A stretch of 5,625 bases of DNA, taken from the NCBI GenBank assembly GCA_964649415.1, contig CAZYSK010000171.1, forward strand, positions 1 through 5,625, given 5' to 3'. Below, piece by piece: positions 1-5,594 of the stretch; the first letter of the stretch is position 1; each line of letters starts with the position of its first letter. This stretch comes from CAZYSK01 sp964649415. GTDB lineage: Bacteria > Chloroflexota > Anaerolineae > B4-G1. Below the pieces are notes generated by a model. That model was not told the DNA's origin, did not search any database, and was given only the letters and a program-made list of their open reading frames with translations. The translations under genes were made by a program, and so were the position numbers.

Positions 1-2
1 TC

Positions 3-944
3 TTCTACATCGCCAACTCGTGGGGCGCGGTAGCCGGCGTCCGCTGGGCCGACCGTGTGGGTAAAGGCATCCGCACGGCCCCACGCGACGCCTTGGTCGC
101 CGACAGCATCGACGAACAACACCGGGGATTGGCCTTTGGTTTCCATCGCGCCGCCGATACTGGCGGGGCCGTGCTGGGGCTCATCATCGCGCTAGGTGTA
201 GTCTGGCTGACACAGCAGCGCGATACAGCACTGGGAGAAGCGACTTTCCGGACCGTCGTGCTCGTCAGCCTGGTGCCGGCCTTCCTGGCCGTTCTCTCCC
301 TGGCGCTGGGGGCCAGGGACGTGCCAGTGAGCACCCAGAGGAGAATGCCGAAACTCGCCTTTCGCAGCCTGGGTAGACGCTTCTGCCTGTTCATGCTCAT
401 CGTCGGCATCTTCGACCTGGGCAATTCATCCGACGCTTTCCTGGTGCTACGCGCCCAGGAGCGAGGTCTGACTGTCATCGGCGTGTTGGGTATGCTGATC
501 ACCTTCAACCTGGTCTATGCCCTGGTCAGCACACCGGCGGGCTCCCTATCCGACCGCGTCGGGCGACGGCGTGTCATCGTCGGCGGATGGGCGATCTATG
601 GAGCCATCTACCTGGGATTCGCACTGGCCAGCAAGGGCTGGCACGTCTGGATCCTGTACGCCATCTACGGCGTCTACTACGGCCTGGCCTACGGCACCAC
701 CAAGGCGATGGTGGCCGACATCGTGCCGGAGGAACTGCGCGGCACAGCCTACGGCACCTACAACGCGCTACTGGGCATCCTGGACTTTCCCGCGTCACTG
801 ATCGCCGGCTTTCTGTGGAACGGCGTGGGGCGATGGGCTGGCCTTGGTCCCTCCGCACCCTTCTTCTTCGGCGGAGCGATGGCGCTGCTCGCAGCGCTGC
901 TGATGGCGCTGTTGATGCCGGCCAAGACAGGCGAGGTGGGATGA
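3..944 (+). CDS. MFS transporter, C-terminal part (5' end outside window)
   Basis: The reading frame is open from base 3 to the TGA at 942-944, giving 313 visible residues. The usual family length is about 400, so roughly 90 N-terminal residues and the start lie to the left; the GTG at 57 is an internal valine, not a start. The protein is an inner-membrane secondary transporter. Near the visible N-terminus (about 20-29) is GKGIRTAPRD, a loop signature I recognise from a group of bacterial MFS proteins. About eight hydrophobic segments follow, near residues 55-69, 84-103, 127-143, 159-175, 191-209, 215-232, 254-272 and 285-306. SDRVGRRR (about 183-190) is the MFS motif-A loop repeated in the second half of the fold. 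PEELRGTAYGTYN (about 242-254) is a second typical cytoplasmic loop. The substrate cannot be told from sequence; drug or metabolite efflux is possible. The next gene remnant begins about 90 bases downstream on the same strand. Confidence 0.9.
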   Translation, partial: FYIANSWGAVAGVRWADRVGKGIRTAPRDALVADSIDEQHRGLAFGFHRAADTGGAVLGLIIALGVVWLTQQRDTALGEATFRTVVLVSLVPAFLAVLSLALGARDVPVSTQRRMPKLAFRSLGRRFCLFMLIVGIFDLGNSSDAFLVLRAQERGLTVIGVLGMLITFNLVYALVSTPAGSLSDRVGRRRVIVGGWAIYGAIYLGFALASKGWHVWILYAIYGVYYGLAYGTTKAMVADIVPEELRGTAYGTYNALLGILDFPASLIAGFLWNGVGRWAGLGPSAPFFFGGAMALLAALLMALLMPAKTGEVG

Positions 945-1034
945 GGCACGGAAACTAGGGGCTTTCCGAAAGACCTGGTTTCTCCCCCGCCCACGCTCGC
1001 ACCATCCTTCCGGGAGGTGCACAACCTGCACCCC

Positions 1035-1229
1035 GCGGTCAGCAACTGGGCCGCGTGGCAGATCGCCAAGGCCCTGGGCACCTCGGCGCGCGGGGGCCTG
1101 GCCCGCTTTGAGTGCATTCAGCCGACGTACAGCCTGGTCAAACGCCAGGCCGAGGTGGAGATCCTGCCACTGGCACAAGCGGAGCAGATGGGCGTGATCT
1201 CATACAGCCCTCTGGGCAGCGGACTACTA
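1035..1229 (+). pseudogene. Aldo/keto reductase remnant (both ends missing)
   Basis: One frame reads AVSNWAAWQIAKALG, then LARFECIQPTYSLVKRQAE, then LPLAQAEQMGVISYSPLGSGLL. These are consecutive, uninterrupted pieces of the central part of an aldo/keto reductase barrel: the (G)VSN strand, the QP.Y.L..R.AE strand and helix, and the G(V/I)..YSPL.(G/S)G NADP-binding region. An intact enzyme is about 300-330 residues and uses NADPH to reduce carbonyls; only about 65 residues remain. Upstream (945-1034) I see none of the N-terminal barrel with its D-Y-K-H catalytic residues. Downstream the similarity stops after GLL, 16 bases before the stop codon of the convergent enolase-family gene. The frame runs on to a TGA at 1281-1283, inside that other gene. 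A GTG at 1017 with an upstream GGGAGG-like stretch could start a short peptide, but a functional enzyme is not possible. I call it a relic. The family assignment is firm; exact edges are approximate. Confidence 0.8.
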
Positions 1230-1245
1230 GCCCTAGCGCCTGCGA

Positions 1246-2472
1246 TCAGCGCTTGCGCTTGCGGGCCAGCCGGAGCGCAGTGAACAATCCCTTTTCGCGA
1301 ACGGTCTTCATGGCGATGCCCCTCGAGGTGATCTGGAAATACCTCTCGCCAAAGTGGGCCAGTTTGTCCTCGTCCAGTTCGATGCCCAGCCCAGGCGCAT
1401 TGGGCACGGCGACGGTGCCGTCGGGTGCTACCCTGATGGGCTCAGCCAAGATACCATCGCGAGCCTCGGGCACCCAGCCCGGCGGCTCGTAAGGATACTC
1501 GATCGGATGGTCACGCCGCCCGGCCGCATGGACGTGCACGTTGATCAGGAACCCCAGGCCATTGGTCCACGTATGGGGGGTGTATCCCAAGCCACGCTCA
1601 CGGCAGGCATCGACCACCTGCCTGGCATCACCAATGCCACCGCCCATCGTCGCGTCAGGCTGATAGATGTCATAGCTGCCCTTCTCCAACATCACCTTGA
1701 ACTCTTGCCAGCCGCCGTTCAGTTCGCCGCCGGCGATGGGCACCTCCGATCGGCGACACAGCTCGGCCTGCTCGTCGTAGGCGTACATGTCGAGCGGCTC
1801 CTCGATCCAGGCCACGCCGAGTTCAGCACAGGCATGCGCGAAGTCTGTCGCTCGCTCCAACGTCCACAGGGGCGCGTCGTCGATCAGGGACACACGCCAC
1901 CCCTGGTTGGCATCCACGCCAATCCCCATATCGTCTCCGACAACACGGCGCACCACTTCGACCTGGGCCACGTCCTCGGCCGGATCAAAACTATGGACCC
2001 GCAGCTTGACCGTCCGAAAGCCCATTTCGAACAACCCCAGCACCTCCTCGGCCCGCCGCTCAGGCGGGTGAACCTCCCCGTTGGAGGCGTACACCTCCAC
2101 ACGATCTACTTCCTGGCCCCCTAGCAAAGCCCACACCGGTTTCCCCTCGACCTTGCCCAGAATATCCCAGAAAGCGGCCTCCATCCAGTAGTTGCGCCAG
2201 CCCAGGTAGCTGACCTCGCGCAGACGTTGGCGGGCGGTGGGGATATCCGTCGGATCAAGGCCGATCAGGTATGGCCCGATAAGCCCTCCCAAACCCTCGC
2301 GCTCACGCTCAAACGCCATGCCGGCCGCCAGTCCCTGCACGCCCTCGTCGGTGCTCACCCGCAACAGCGTGAAGCGGTTCACGGTCTGCGGATATCCGGG
2401 AATCCACGCCGGATAGAATGGCTTCGGCAATGGGATCGCGACGTGAAAAAGCTCAATTCGGTCAATCTTCAT
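1246..2472 (-). CDS. Enolase-superfamily enzyme, mandelate racemase type (probable sugar-acid dehydratase or epimerase)
   Basis: This is a cytosolic, Mg-dependent 408-residue enzyme, normal for the family. Members abstract the proton alpha to a carboxylate and form an enolate held by a metal. Residues 1-125 form the capping domain and the rest the modified TIM barrel. Visible barrel residues are K156-L-R158 on the second strand, metal ligands D187 (VDANQGW), E224 (IEEPL) and E250 (GGELNGG), then D273 and H300 (YTPHTWTNGLGF), which make the Asp-His dyad of the mandelate racemase subgroup, and E325 (IEYPYEP). The usual K-x-K is K-x-R here, so His300 is the likely main base; this fits an acid-sugar dehydratase better than a two-base racemase, but that is inference and the substrate is unknown. 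The C-terminus is very basic (RLARKRKR). AAAGGAG at 2481-2487 lies 8 bases before the ATG and settles the start. The gene follows the exported-protein gene by 45 bases and could share its transcript. Confidence 0.92.
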   Translation of the reverse strand: MKIDRIELFHVAIPLPKPFYPAWIPGYPQTVNRFTLLRVSTDEGVQGLAAGMAFEREREGLGGLIGPYLIGLDPTDIPTARQRLREVSYLGWRNYWMEAAFWDILGKVEGKPVWALLGGQEVDRVEVYASNGEVHPPERRAEEVLGLFEMGFRTVKLRVHSFDPAEDVAQVEVVRRVVGDDMGIGVDANQGWRVSLIDDAPLWTLERATDFAHACAELGVAWIEEPLDMYAYDEQAELCRRSEVPIAGGELNGGWQEFKVMLEKGSYDIYQPDATMGGGIGDARQVVDACRERGLGYTPHTWTNGLGFLINVHVHAAGRRDHPIEYPYEPPGWVPEARDGILAEPIRVAPDGTVAVPNAPGLGIELDEDKLAHFGERYFQITSRGIAMKTVREKGLFTALRLARKRKR

Positions 2473-2480
2473 GGGTCCTG

Positions 2481-2487
2481 CTCCTTT
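2481..2487 (-). promoter_or_regulatory. Ribosome binding site of the enolase-family gene
   Basis: On the minus strand AAAGGAG is followed by eight bases and then the ATG at 2472-2470. It is a strong Shine-Dalgarno match at good spacing. It lies in the 45-base gap after the stop codon of the upstream gene, so translation can start independently even if both genes share one mRNA. Confidence 0.8.
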
Positions 2488-2517
2488 CCACGTGTCAATG
2501 TGTGTCGAAACCCAGAT

Positions 2518-3948
2518 TCACGGGAAGACGTGTTCCCACGACAAGTCACCCCGCAATCGCCAATGGCCGCTCTCGACGCCGTTCACGCGGTATACCTCGC
2601 CCGGGAAACCAACAGTCGTGTCAATGCGGATTGACCCCAGGCGAGTACCGTCGGAAAGCCGCACCACGTCGAGACGGCAGTCGGTCGTGCAACCCGGCGG
2701 GGTCAATTCCAGGCCCTCCCCGGCTCCGAGCAAGCCGATCTCGCGCAATCGGGCATCGAGCCAGTAGATGTCCTGATGCGGCACACCCGGATCGCAGGAC
2801 GATTGGCCCTCACCAAGCAACCCGACGTAGTGCCAGTCAGGGCCGCAGTTGGTGAGCAACTGCAACATGTAGTAGGCAGGCAACGATACCTCAGGCTGGG
2901 GGCCGGCGGCGACGTACAGCGTGCTCAGATTGATCACTTGCATCACCTCGGCCCAGAATACCAAGCGATCCGGGAAACCATACAATTGGTTGAACTCTGC
3001 CCAGGCCCGATCCGCCTGGCCTGTGTAGAGATAGTCCAGCATCAGCGGCAATACACCACACTTGTTTGTGTGGTCCCATTCACCCATTTCGCCGGGCACG
3101 GATTGCACGGCCATCTGTGCGTGCGTGGAGATCGTCTGGGCATACAGGTGAGCAAAGCGCGGGCTAGCCGGGACGTAGCCACGATCCGGCTCATACTGCA
3201 GAATGACCTGCACCAACGGAGACCCCGCATAGGGACAGTAGGCGTAGGAGAACAGATCGTCGCAGGTCACGAACTCCAAGACCGAATCGCCGTCCAGATC
3301 TTCGAACCCGCCACTGCAGTTCGACTCGGGAGTGTGGAGCACCTCGGTCAGTGTGGGGCCAAGATCGTAGACAATGGTGGAGAAGCAGCAATGCGCGCCG
3401 CCCGTGTAGCTCTCGATAACCACGTCAGGATGCCCTTCGCCCGTGATATCGGTCCCGGTGAGTTCTCCCAGTTGTGAGACCATCTCGACCTGCACAAGTA
3501 TCTCACCGTCCACGGAGATGGTCGCGATGTTGTCGTAGCCCCAACTGTCATCACCGGTGTTTCGCCACAACCGGACCTCATAGGGACCGAGCAGATACTC
3601 ATCCTCAATCACATAGTTGGGCGGAGGCGGCATAGGAGTAGGGGTGACCGTGGGAAGCGGGACAGGCGTCGGAGTGGCCGTGGGGAGCGGAACAGAGGTC
3701 GACGTGGGCGGGGACACTTCGGGCGTGCCGGTCGGTGACGGCGGGACAGGCGAGTCAGTGGGCATAGGCTGCGTAGCTGTGGGCATCGCAGCCACAGTGG
3801 CAGCCACATCCTGGGCCACTCGCGTCTGGACGCTGCTTTCGTCAGAGGTGACAGTCGGCGACACATCAAGCAACCCGCAACACACAGAGGATATGGGGAC
3901 GAGAACCAGTACCCACCGCAACACCCTGCCACACACTTCCCTACGCAT
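2518..3948 (-). CDS. Exported protein with Thr/Pro linker and GGAHCC domain, unknown function
   Basis: The protein has 476 residues from the preferred ATG. Residues 1-27 look like an export signal: MRREVCGRVLR, then the hydrophobic VLVLVPISSV and a Cys pair (23-24). The sequence before the cysteines (ISSV) is a poor lipobox, so lipid anchoring is possible but not shown. Residues about 55-111 are a low-complexity Thr/Pro linker (PTATPTPVPLPTVTPTP) typical of surface proteins of Chloroflexota. The folded part holds DITGEGHPD (167-175) and DLDGD (217-221), Asp/Gly loops like those of FG-GAP/VCBS-type calcium-binding repeats, and GGAHCC (183-188), a motif I have seen in uncharacterised secreted proteins. 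The middle (DYLYTGQADRAWAEFNQLY) looks helical and TPR-like. Many cysteines after the linker suggest disulfides outside the cytoplasm. A longer frame starts at 4014, but GGGAGGT just before 3948 supports the shorter start. It is the first gene of a possible two-gene unit with the enolase-family gene. I cannot assign a function. Confidence 0.85.
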   Translation of the reverse strand: MRREVCGRVLRWVLVLVPISSVCCGLLDVSPTVTSDESSVQTRVAQDVAATVAAMPTATQPMPTDSPVPPSPTGTPEVSPPTSTSVPLPTATPTPVPLPTVTPTPMPPPPNYVIEDEYLLGPYEVRLWRNTGDDSWGYDNIATISVDGEILVQVEMVSQLGELTGTDITGEGHPDVVIESYTGGAHCCFSTIVYDLGPTLTEVLHTPESNCSGGFEDLDGDSVLEFVTCDDLFSYAYCPYAGSPLVQVILQYEPDRGYVPASPRFAHLYAQTISTHAQMAVQSVPGEMGEWDHTNKCGVLPLMLDYLYTGQADRAWAEFNQLYGFPDRLVFWAEVMQVINLSTLYVAAGPQPEVSLPAYYMLQLLTNCGPDWHYVGLLGEGQSSCDPGVPHQDIYWLDARLREIGLLGAGEGLELTPPGCTTDCRLDVVRLSDGTRLGSIRIDTTVGFPGEVYRVNGVESGHWRLRGDLSWEHVFP

Positions 3949-3952
3949 CCTT

Positions 3953-3959
3953 ACCTCCC
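3953..3959 (-). promoter_or_regulatory. Ribosome binding site choosing the start of the exported protein
   Basis: On the minus strand GGGAGGT lies four bases before the ATG at 3948-3946 (five bases from the GGAGG core). The upstream in-frame ATG at 4014 would add 22 residues without hydrophobic character in front of the signal peptide. This site therefore decides for the 476-residue form. Confidence 0.75.
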
Positions 3960-4025
3960 AGTGAAACGACTGCGCCAGGATTGCCCGCCCCCCCACTGGC
4001 TCGACATGTGACATAGAGATAAACT

Positions 4026-4062
4026 GATTAGCGCACCCTGAGACCGGTTTCCTAATCGGGTG
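4026..4062. repeat. Cluster of interleaved inverted repeats
   Basis: GATTAG (4026-4031) and CTAATC (4052-4057) form a perfect 6-base inverted repeat. CACCC (4034-4038) and GGGTG (4058-4062) form a second whose pairing would interleave with the first, as in a pseudoknot. Between them GAGACCGGTTTC (4040-4051) is a near-perfect palindrome with an ACCGGT core. The cluster lies in the expected 5' leader of the exported-protein gene. It may be an operator or an RNA fold; short dyads like these can also arise by chance. Confidence 0.35.
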
Positions 4063-4085
4063 TCGCCGACAGATCGCCCCGTTCT

Positions 4086-4114
4086 TTGACCAGCCCGGCC
4101 CTTTGTGCTATACT
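4086..4114 (+). promoter_or_regulatory. Sigma70-like promoter, plus strand (candidate for the kinase gene)
   Basis: The -35 box is TTGACC (4086-4091), the spacer 17 bases and the -10 box TATACT (4109-4114), each box 5 of 6 against the consensus. Transcription would start near 4121 and give a leader of about 227 bases before the kinase ATG. TTGTGC (4103-4108) and GCACAA (4128-4133) form an inverted repeat around the -10 box and the start, a plausible repressor site. Confidence 0.55.
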
Positions 4115-4204
4115 GCCTTCCGTCGAGGCACAACGCTGGGTGGGCTAGGGCCGCGGAGGCAACAGAATGATACGCCCCTCTCGGCAGCACAAGGTGCCCC
4201 GGCC
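4090..4204 (-). ncRNA. Candidate structured RNA or structured 5' leader
   Basis: The minus-strand promoter at 4240-4212 should start RNA near 4204, exactly where a long stem begins. Its 5' arm CCTTGTGCT pairs with AGCACAAAGG near the 3' end with one bulged A. Outside this, GGC pairs with GCC. Inside, CGAGAGG pairs with CCTCG with a bulge, and GGGC pairs with GCCC nearer the loop. The result is a rod-like fold of about 115 bases. I compared it with SRP RNA, tmRNA, RNase P RNA and 6S RNA and did not find their conserved cores. There is no U-run at about 4090, so it may simply be the structured leader of the exported-protein mRNA. Strand is chosen from the promoter; an inverted repeat alone does not give it. 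Confidence 0.35.
4097..4198. repeat. Imperfect inverted repeat, 13-base arms
   Basis: Arm one (4097-4109) GGCCCTTTGTGCT and arm two (4186-4198) AGCACAAGGTGCC are complementary at 11 of 13 positions, with seven consecutive matches at the inner end. The arms enclose 76 bases. Arm one overlaps the -35/-10 spacer of the plus-strand promoter. The arms have no open reading frame for a transposase between them, so an RNA stem is more likely than a mobile element. Confidence 0.5.
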
Positions 4205-4211
4205 AACGCCG

Positions 4212-4240
4212 ATTATAGCATAGTCTCAGACCAGAGACAA
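4212..4240 (-). promoter_or_regulatory. Strong sigma70-like promoter with extended -10, minus strand
   Basis: Read on the minus strand, TTGTCT (4240-4235) is followed by a 17-base spacer and TATAAT (4217-4212), a perfect -10 box preceded by TGC, the extended -10 signature. The predicted start is near 4204. It would transcribe the structured block and then the exported-protein gene with a leader of about 256 bases. GTCTC (4223-4227) and GAGAC (4234-4238) make an inverted repeat in the spacer and -35 box, a possible operator. It faces the plus-strand promoter at 4086-4114. Confidence 0.6.
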
Positions 4241-4302
4241 AGACCGGTGAGGCCGGGGCCAGACGTGAGCGGTTTCGGCAACGAGATGTAGGGCATCAGG
4301 AT

Positions 4303-4336
4303 TGACCGGCCAGTCTCCGTGCCAGGGCCGGTGTCA
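4303..4336 (+). promoter_or_regulatory. Hairpin just upstream of the kinase start codon
   Basis: TGACCGGCC (4303-4311) pairs with GGCCGGT and TCA (4326-4336) across a 14-base loop, with one bulged G at 4333. The 9-pair GC-rich stem ends 11 bases before the ATG at 4348, in the place where a ribosome binding site would be. The bases between (CCCGAAAGACT) hold no good Shine-Dalgarno sequence. A role in limiting or timing translation is inference. Confidence 0.45.
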
Positions 4337-4347
4337 CCCGAAAGACT

Positions 4348-5514
4348 ATGGGAAAACTCGAAGAGGTTCTTCAACGATACGGGGTAGAGCAAACGCTCTC
4401 CTCTGGTGAGGTGCTGTTCCATCAGGGATCGGTGAGCAACGGCGTGTATTACGTCAAGAAGGGGTGGCTGGGGGTCTACCGGGACGAGGAGGACGACTCC
4501 TACCTTCTGGCGGTTGCCTCGCCAGGAGAGATGGTGGGCGAGCTTGGAGCAACCACCGGGCGGCCGCGCACCGCCACGGTGATGGCAGGGAAGGAAGCGC
4601 GCGTCGTTCATATCTCCGAGGCCAACTTCCGCCGAGCGCTCACGGAGGCTCCTGCGCTGGTGGCGCAGGTCTTGGACGTAATGGCCGATCGGCTCAGCGC
4701 GGCCGACGTGGTACGAGTCACGCTTGGCCGATCGCATCATCAGGCAGCGGAGCGAATCCAGGCATTGCGCTCTCAGAAAGCACAGATGGAGGAACTGCTG
4801 CGCCTGCGCGAAGAACTGGCCAATATGATCGTCCACGATCTACACAATCCCCTGGGAGTTTTCTCTTCCGGCCTGAGCCTCTTGGAGCAGGCCCCGTTTG
4901 CCGAGCCAAAGCCGGAATACGTGAGCACGGTGATCGAGACGATGCAACGGTCGGTGCTACGGATGCGGCGACTGGTGGACACGTTGCTGGACATCGCTCG
5001 CCTGGAAGCAGGAGAGATGACGCTCCAACTCCAGCCCTTGGACCTTCGCAGGCTGATCGAGGAAGTGATCCAGGAGGAGCTTCCGCTGGCCGAGAGCAGA
5101 GAACTGGCACTGACAAGCCAGGTCCCCCAGCACCTGCCTCAGATCACGGCTGACTCCGAGGTGATTCAGCGTGTACTGATCAATCTCCTGGACAACGCGC
5201 TCAGGTACGCCCCTCGTGGCGGGCGGGTATGGGTGCAGGCCCAATCTGGGGAGGGGAAAGTCAGGGTAGAAGTGGTGGACACCGGACCGGGTATCCCGCC
5301 AGGCGAACGAACGCGCATTTTCGAGAAGTTCACGCAGGTGCAGGGCCAAGAGGCGACAGGCAGAGGCACGGGCCTGGGTTTGGCATTCTGTCGCATGGCG
5401 GTGGAAGCGCACGGCGGGCACATCTGGGTGGAAGACGGTCTGGGCGGAACCGGAAGCCGGTTCATCTTCACCCTTCCTCGGGCTCAGGAGCCGGGCACGC
5501 AGCCGCGCAGCTAG
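4348..5514 (+). CDS. Soluble sensor histidine kinase with N-terminal cyclic-nucleotide-binding-like domain
   Basis: The 388-residue protein senses through a CRP/FNR-type domain and should autophosphorylate on a histidine to feed an unseen response regulator. Residues 10-125 are the CRP-like beta roll. The cassette GEMVGELGATTGRPRTATV keeps G64-E65 and R74-T75, the positions that bind the ribose and phosphate of cAMP or cGMP in CRP, so real nucleotide binding is plausible. Residues 125-160 form a helical, probably coiled-coil linker. The kinase core has the H-box VHDLHNPL with H163, the N-box with N279 and N283, G1 DTGPGIP (D311), F-box IFEKF (324-328) and G2 GRGTGLGL (338-345). There is no transmembrane segment or signal peptide, so it acts in the cytosol. 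It lacks a receiver domain, and no response regulator gene is in the window. An in-frame TGA at 4303 leaves no earlier ATG or GTG, so the start at 4348 is firm although the ribosome site is poor. Confidence 0.93.
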   Translation: MGKLEEVLQRYGVEQTLSSGEVLFHQGSVSNGVYYVKKGWLGVYRDEEDDSYLLAVASPGEMVGELGATTGRPRTATVMAGKEARVVHISEANFRRALTEAPALVAQVLDVMADRLSAADVVRVTLGRSHHQAAERIQALRSQKAQMEELLRLREELANMIVHDLHNPLGVFSSGLSLLEQAPFAEPKPEYVSTVIETMQRSVLRMRRLVDTLLDIARLEAGEMTLQLQPLDLRRLIEEVIQEELPLAESRELALTSQVPQHLPQITADSEVIQRVLINLLDNALRYAPRGGRVWVQAQSGEGKVRVEVVDTGPGIPPGERTRIFEKFTQVQGQEATGRGTGLGLAFCRMAVEAHGGHIWVEDGLGGTGSRFIFTLPRAQEPGTQPRS

Positions 5515-5520
5515 ACACGC

Positions 5521-5543
5521 GCGAGCGCGACGACCGCGTTCGC
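5521..5543 (+). terminator. Rho-independent-like terminator after the kinase gene
   Basis: GCGAGCGCG (5521-5529) pairs with CGCGTTCGC (5535-5543) over 9 bases including one G-U pair, with the loop ACGAC. The stem starts seven bases after the TAG stop at 5512-5514 and is followed by the moderately T-rich CATTCTTTCTC. The T-run is broken, so efficiency is uncertain, but stem and position are good. Confidence 0.6.
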
Positions 5544-5594
5544 CATTCTTTCTCACACGGCCCTATCTAGCTGGACTTTGTCCATTTGTAGATT

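Larger units (their letters stand above)
3949..4347. other. Divergent intergenic region, 399 bases, with promoters and dyads
   Basis: There is no convincing gene here; open frames on both strands are fragments or run antisense into the kinase gene. From left to right it holds the RBS of the exported protein, a cluster of dyads (4026-4062), a plus-strand promoter (4086-4114), a potential RNA fold closed by inverted repeats (4097-4198), a minus-strand promoter (4212-4240) and a hairpin just before the kinase start (4303-4336). AGACCGGT occurs at 4041-4048 and again at 4241-4248, with the related TGACCGG at 4303-4309. Confidence 0.8.

Noticed and set aside
5..508. Minus-strand frame of 167 residues rich in Arg and Ser
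   Set aside because: It is the reverse shadow of the MFS transporter frame, typical in GC-rich DNA.
960..978. Terminator after the MFS gene
   Set aside because: The dyad CTTTC-C-GAAAG leaves no room for a stable loop, and no T-run follows.
1354..2124. Long plus-strand frame of 256 residues
   Set aside because: It lies wholly antisense to the enolase-family gene, whose catalytic residues are all in place; it has no family features of its own.
3617..3964. Plus-strand frame rich in repeated Gly-Val (GVGVTVGSGTGVGV)
   Set aside because: It is the antisense shadow of the Thr/Pro linker codons in the exported-protein gene, which has a signal peptide and a ribosome site on the minus strand.
3949..4014. 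Longer start (ATG at 4014) for the exported protein
   Set aside because: It would put 22 polar residues before the signal peptide, and the strong ribosome site fits the ATG at 3948.
4097..4198. SRP, 6S, tmRNA or RNase P RNA
   Set aside because: A GGAAGG-CAG stretch recalls the SRP tip but the flanking bases do not pair as required; no other conserved core was seen, so no known family is claimed.
4097..4198. Inverted repeats as ends of a tiny mobile element
   Set aside because: No flanking target duplication was seen, and the arms are better explained as two sides of an RNA stem.
4213..4836. Minus-strand frame of 207 residues across the kinase start
   Set aside because: It is antisense to the CRP-like domain, has no recognisable domain, and would cover the minus-strand promoter.
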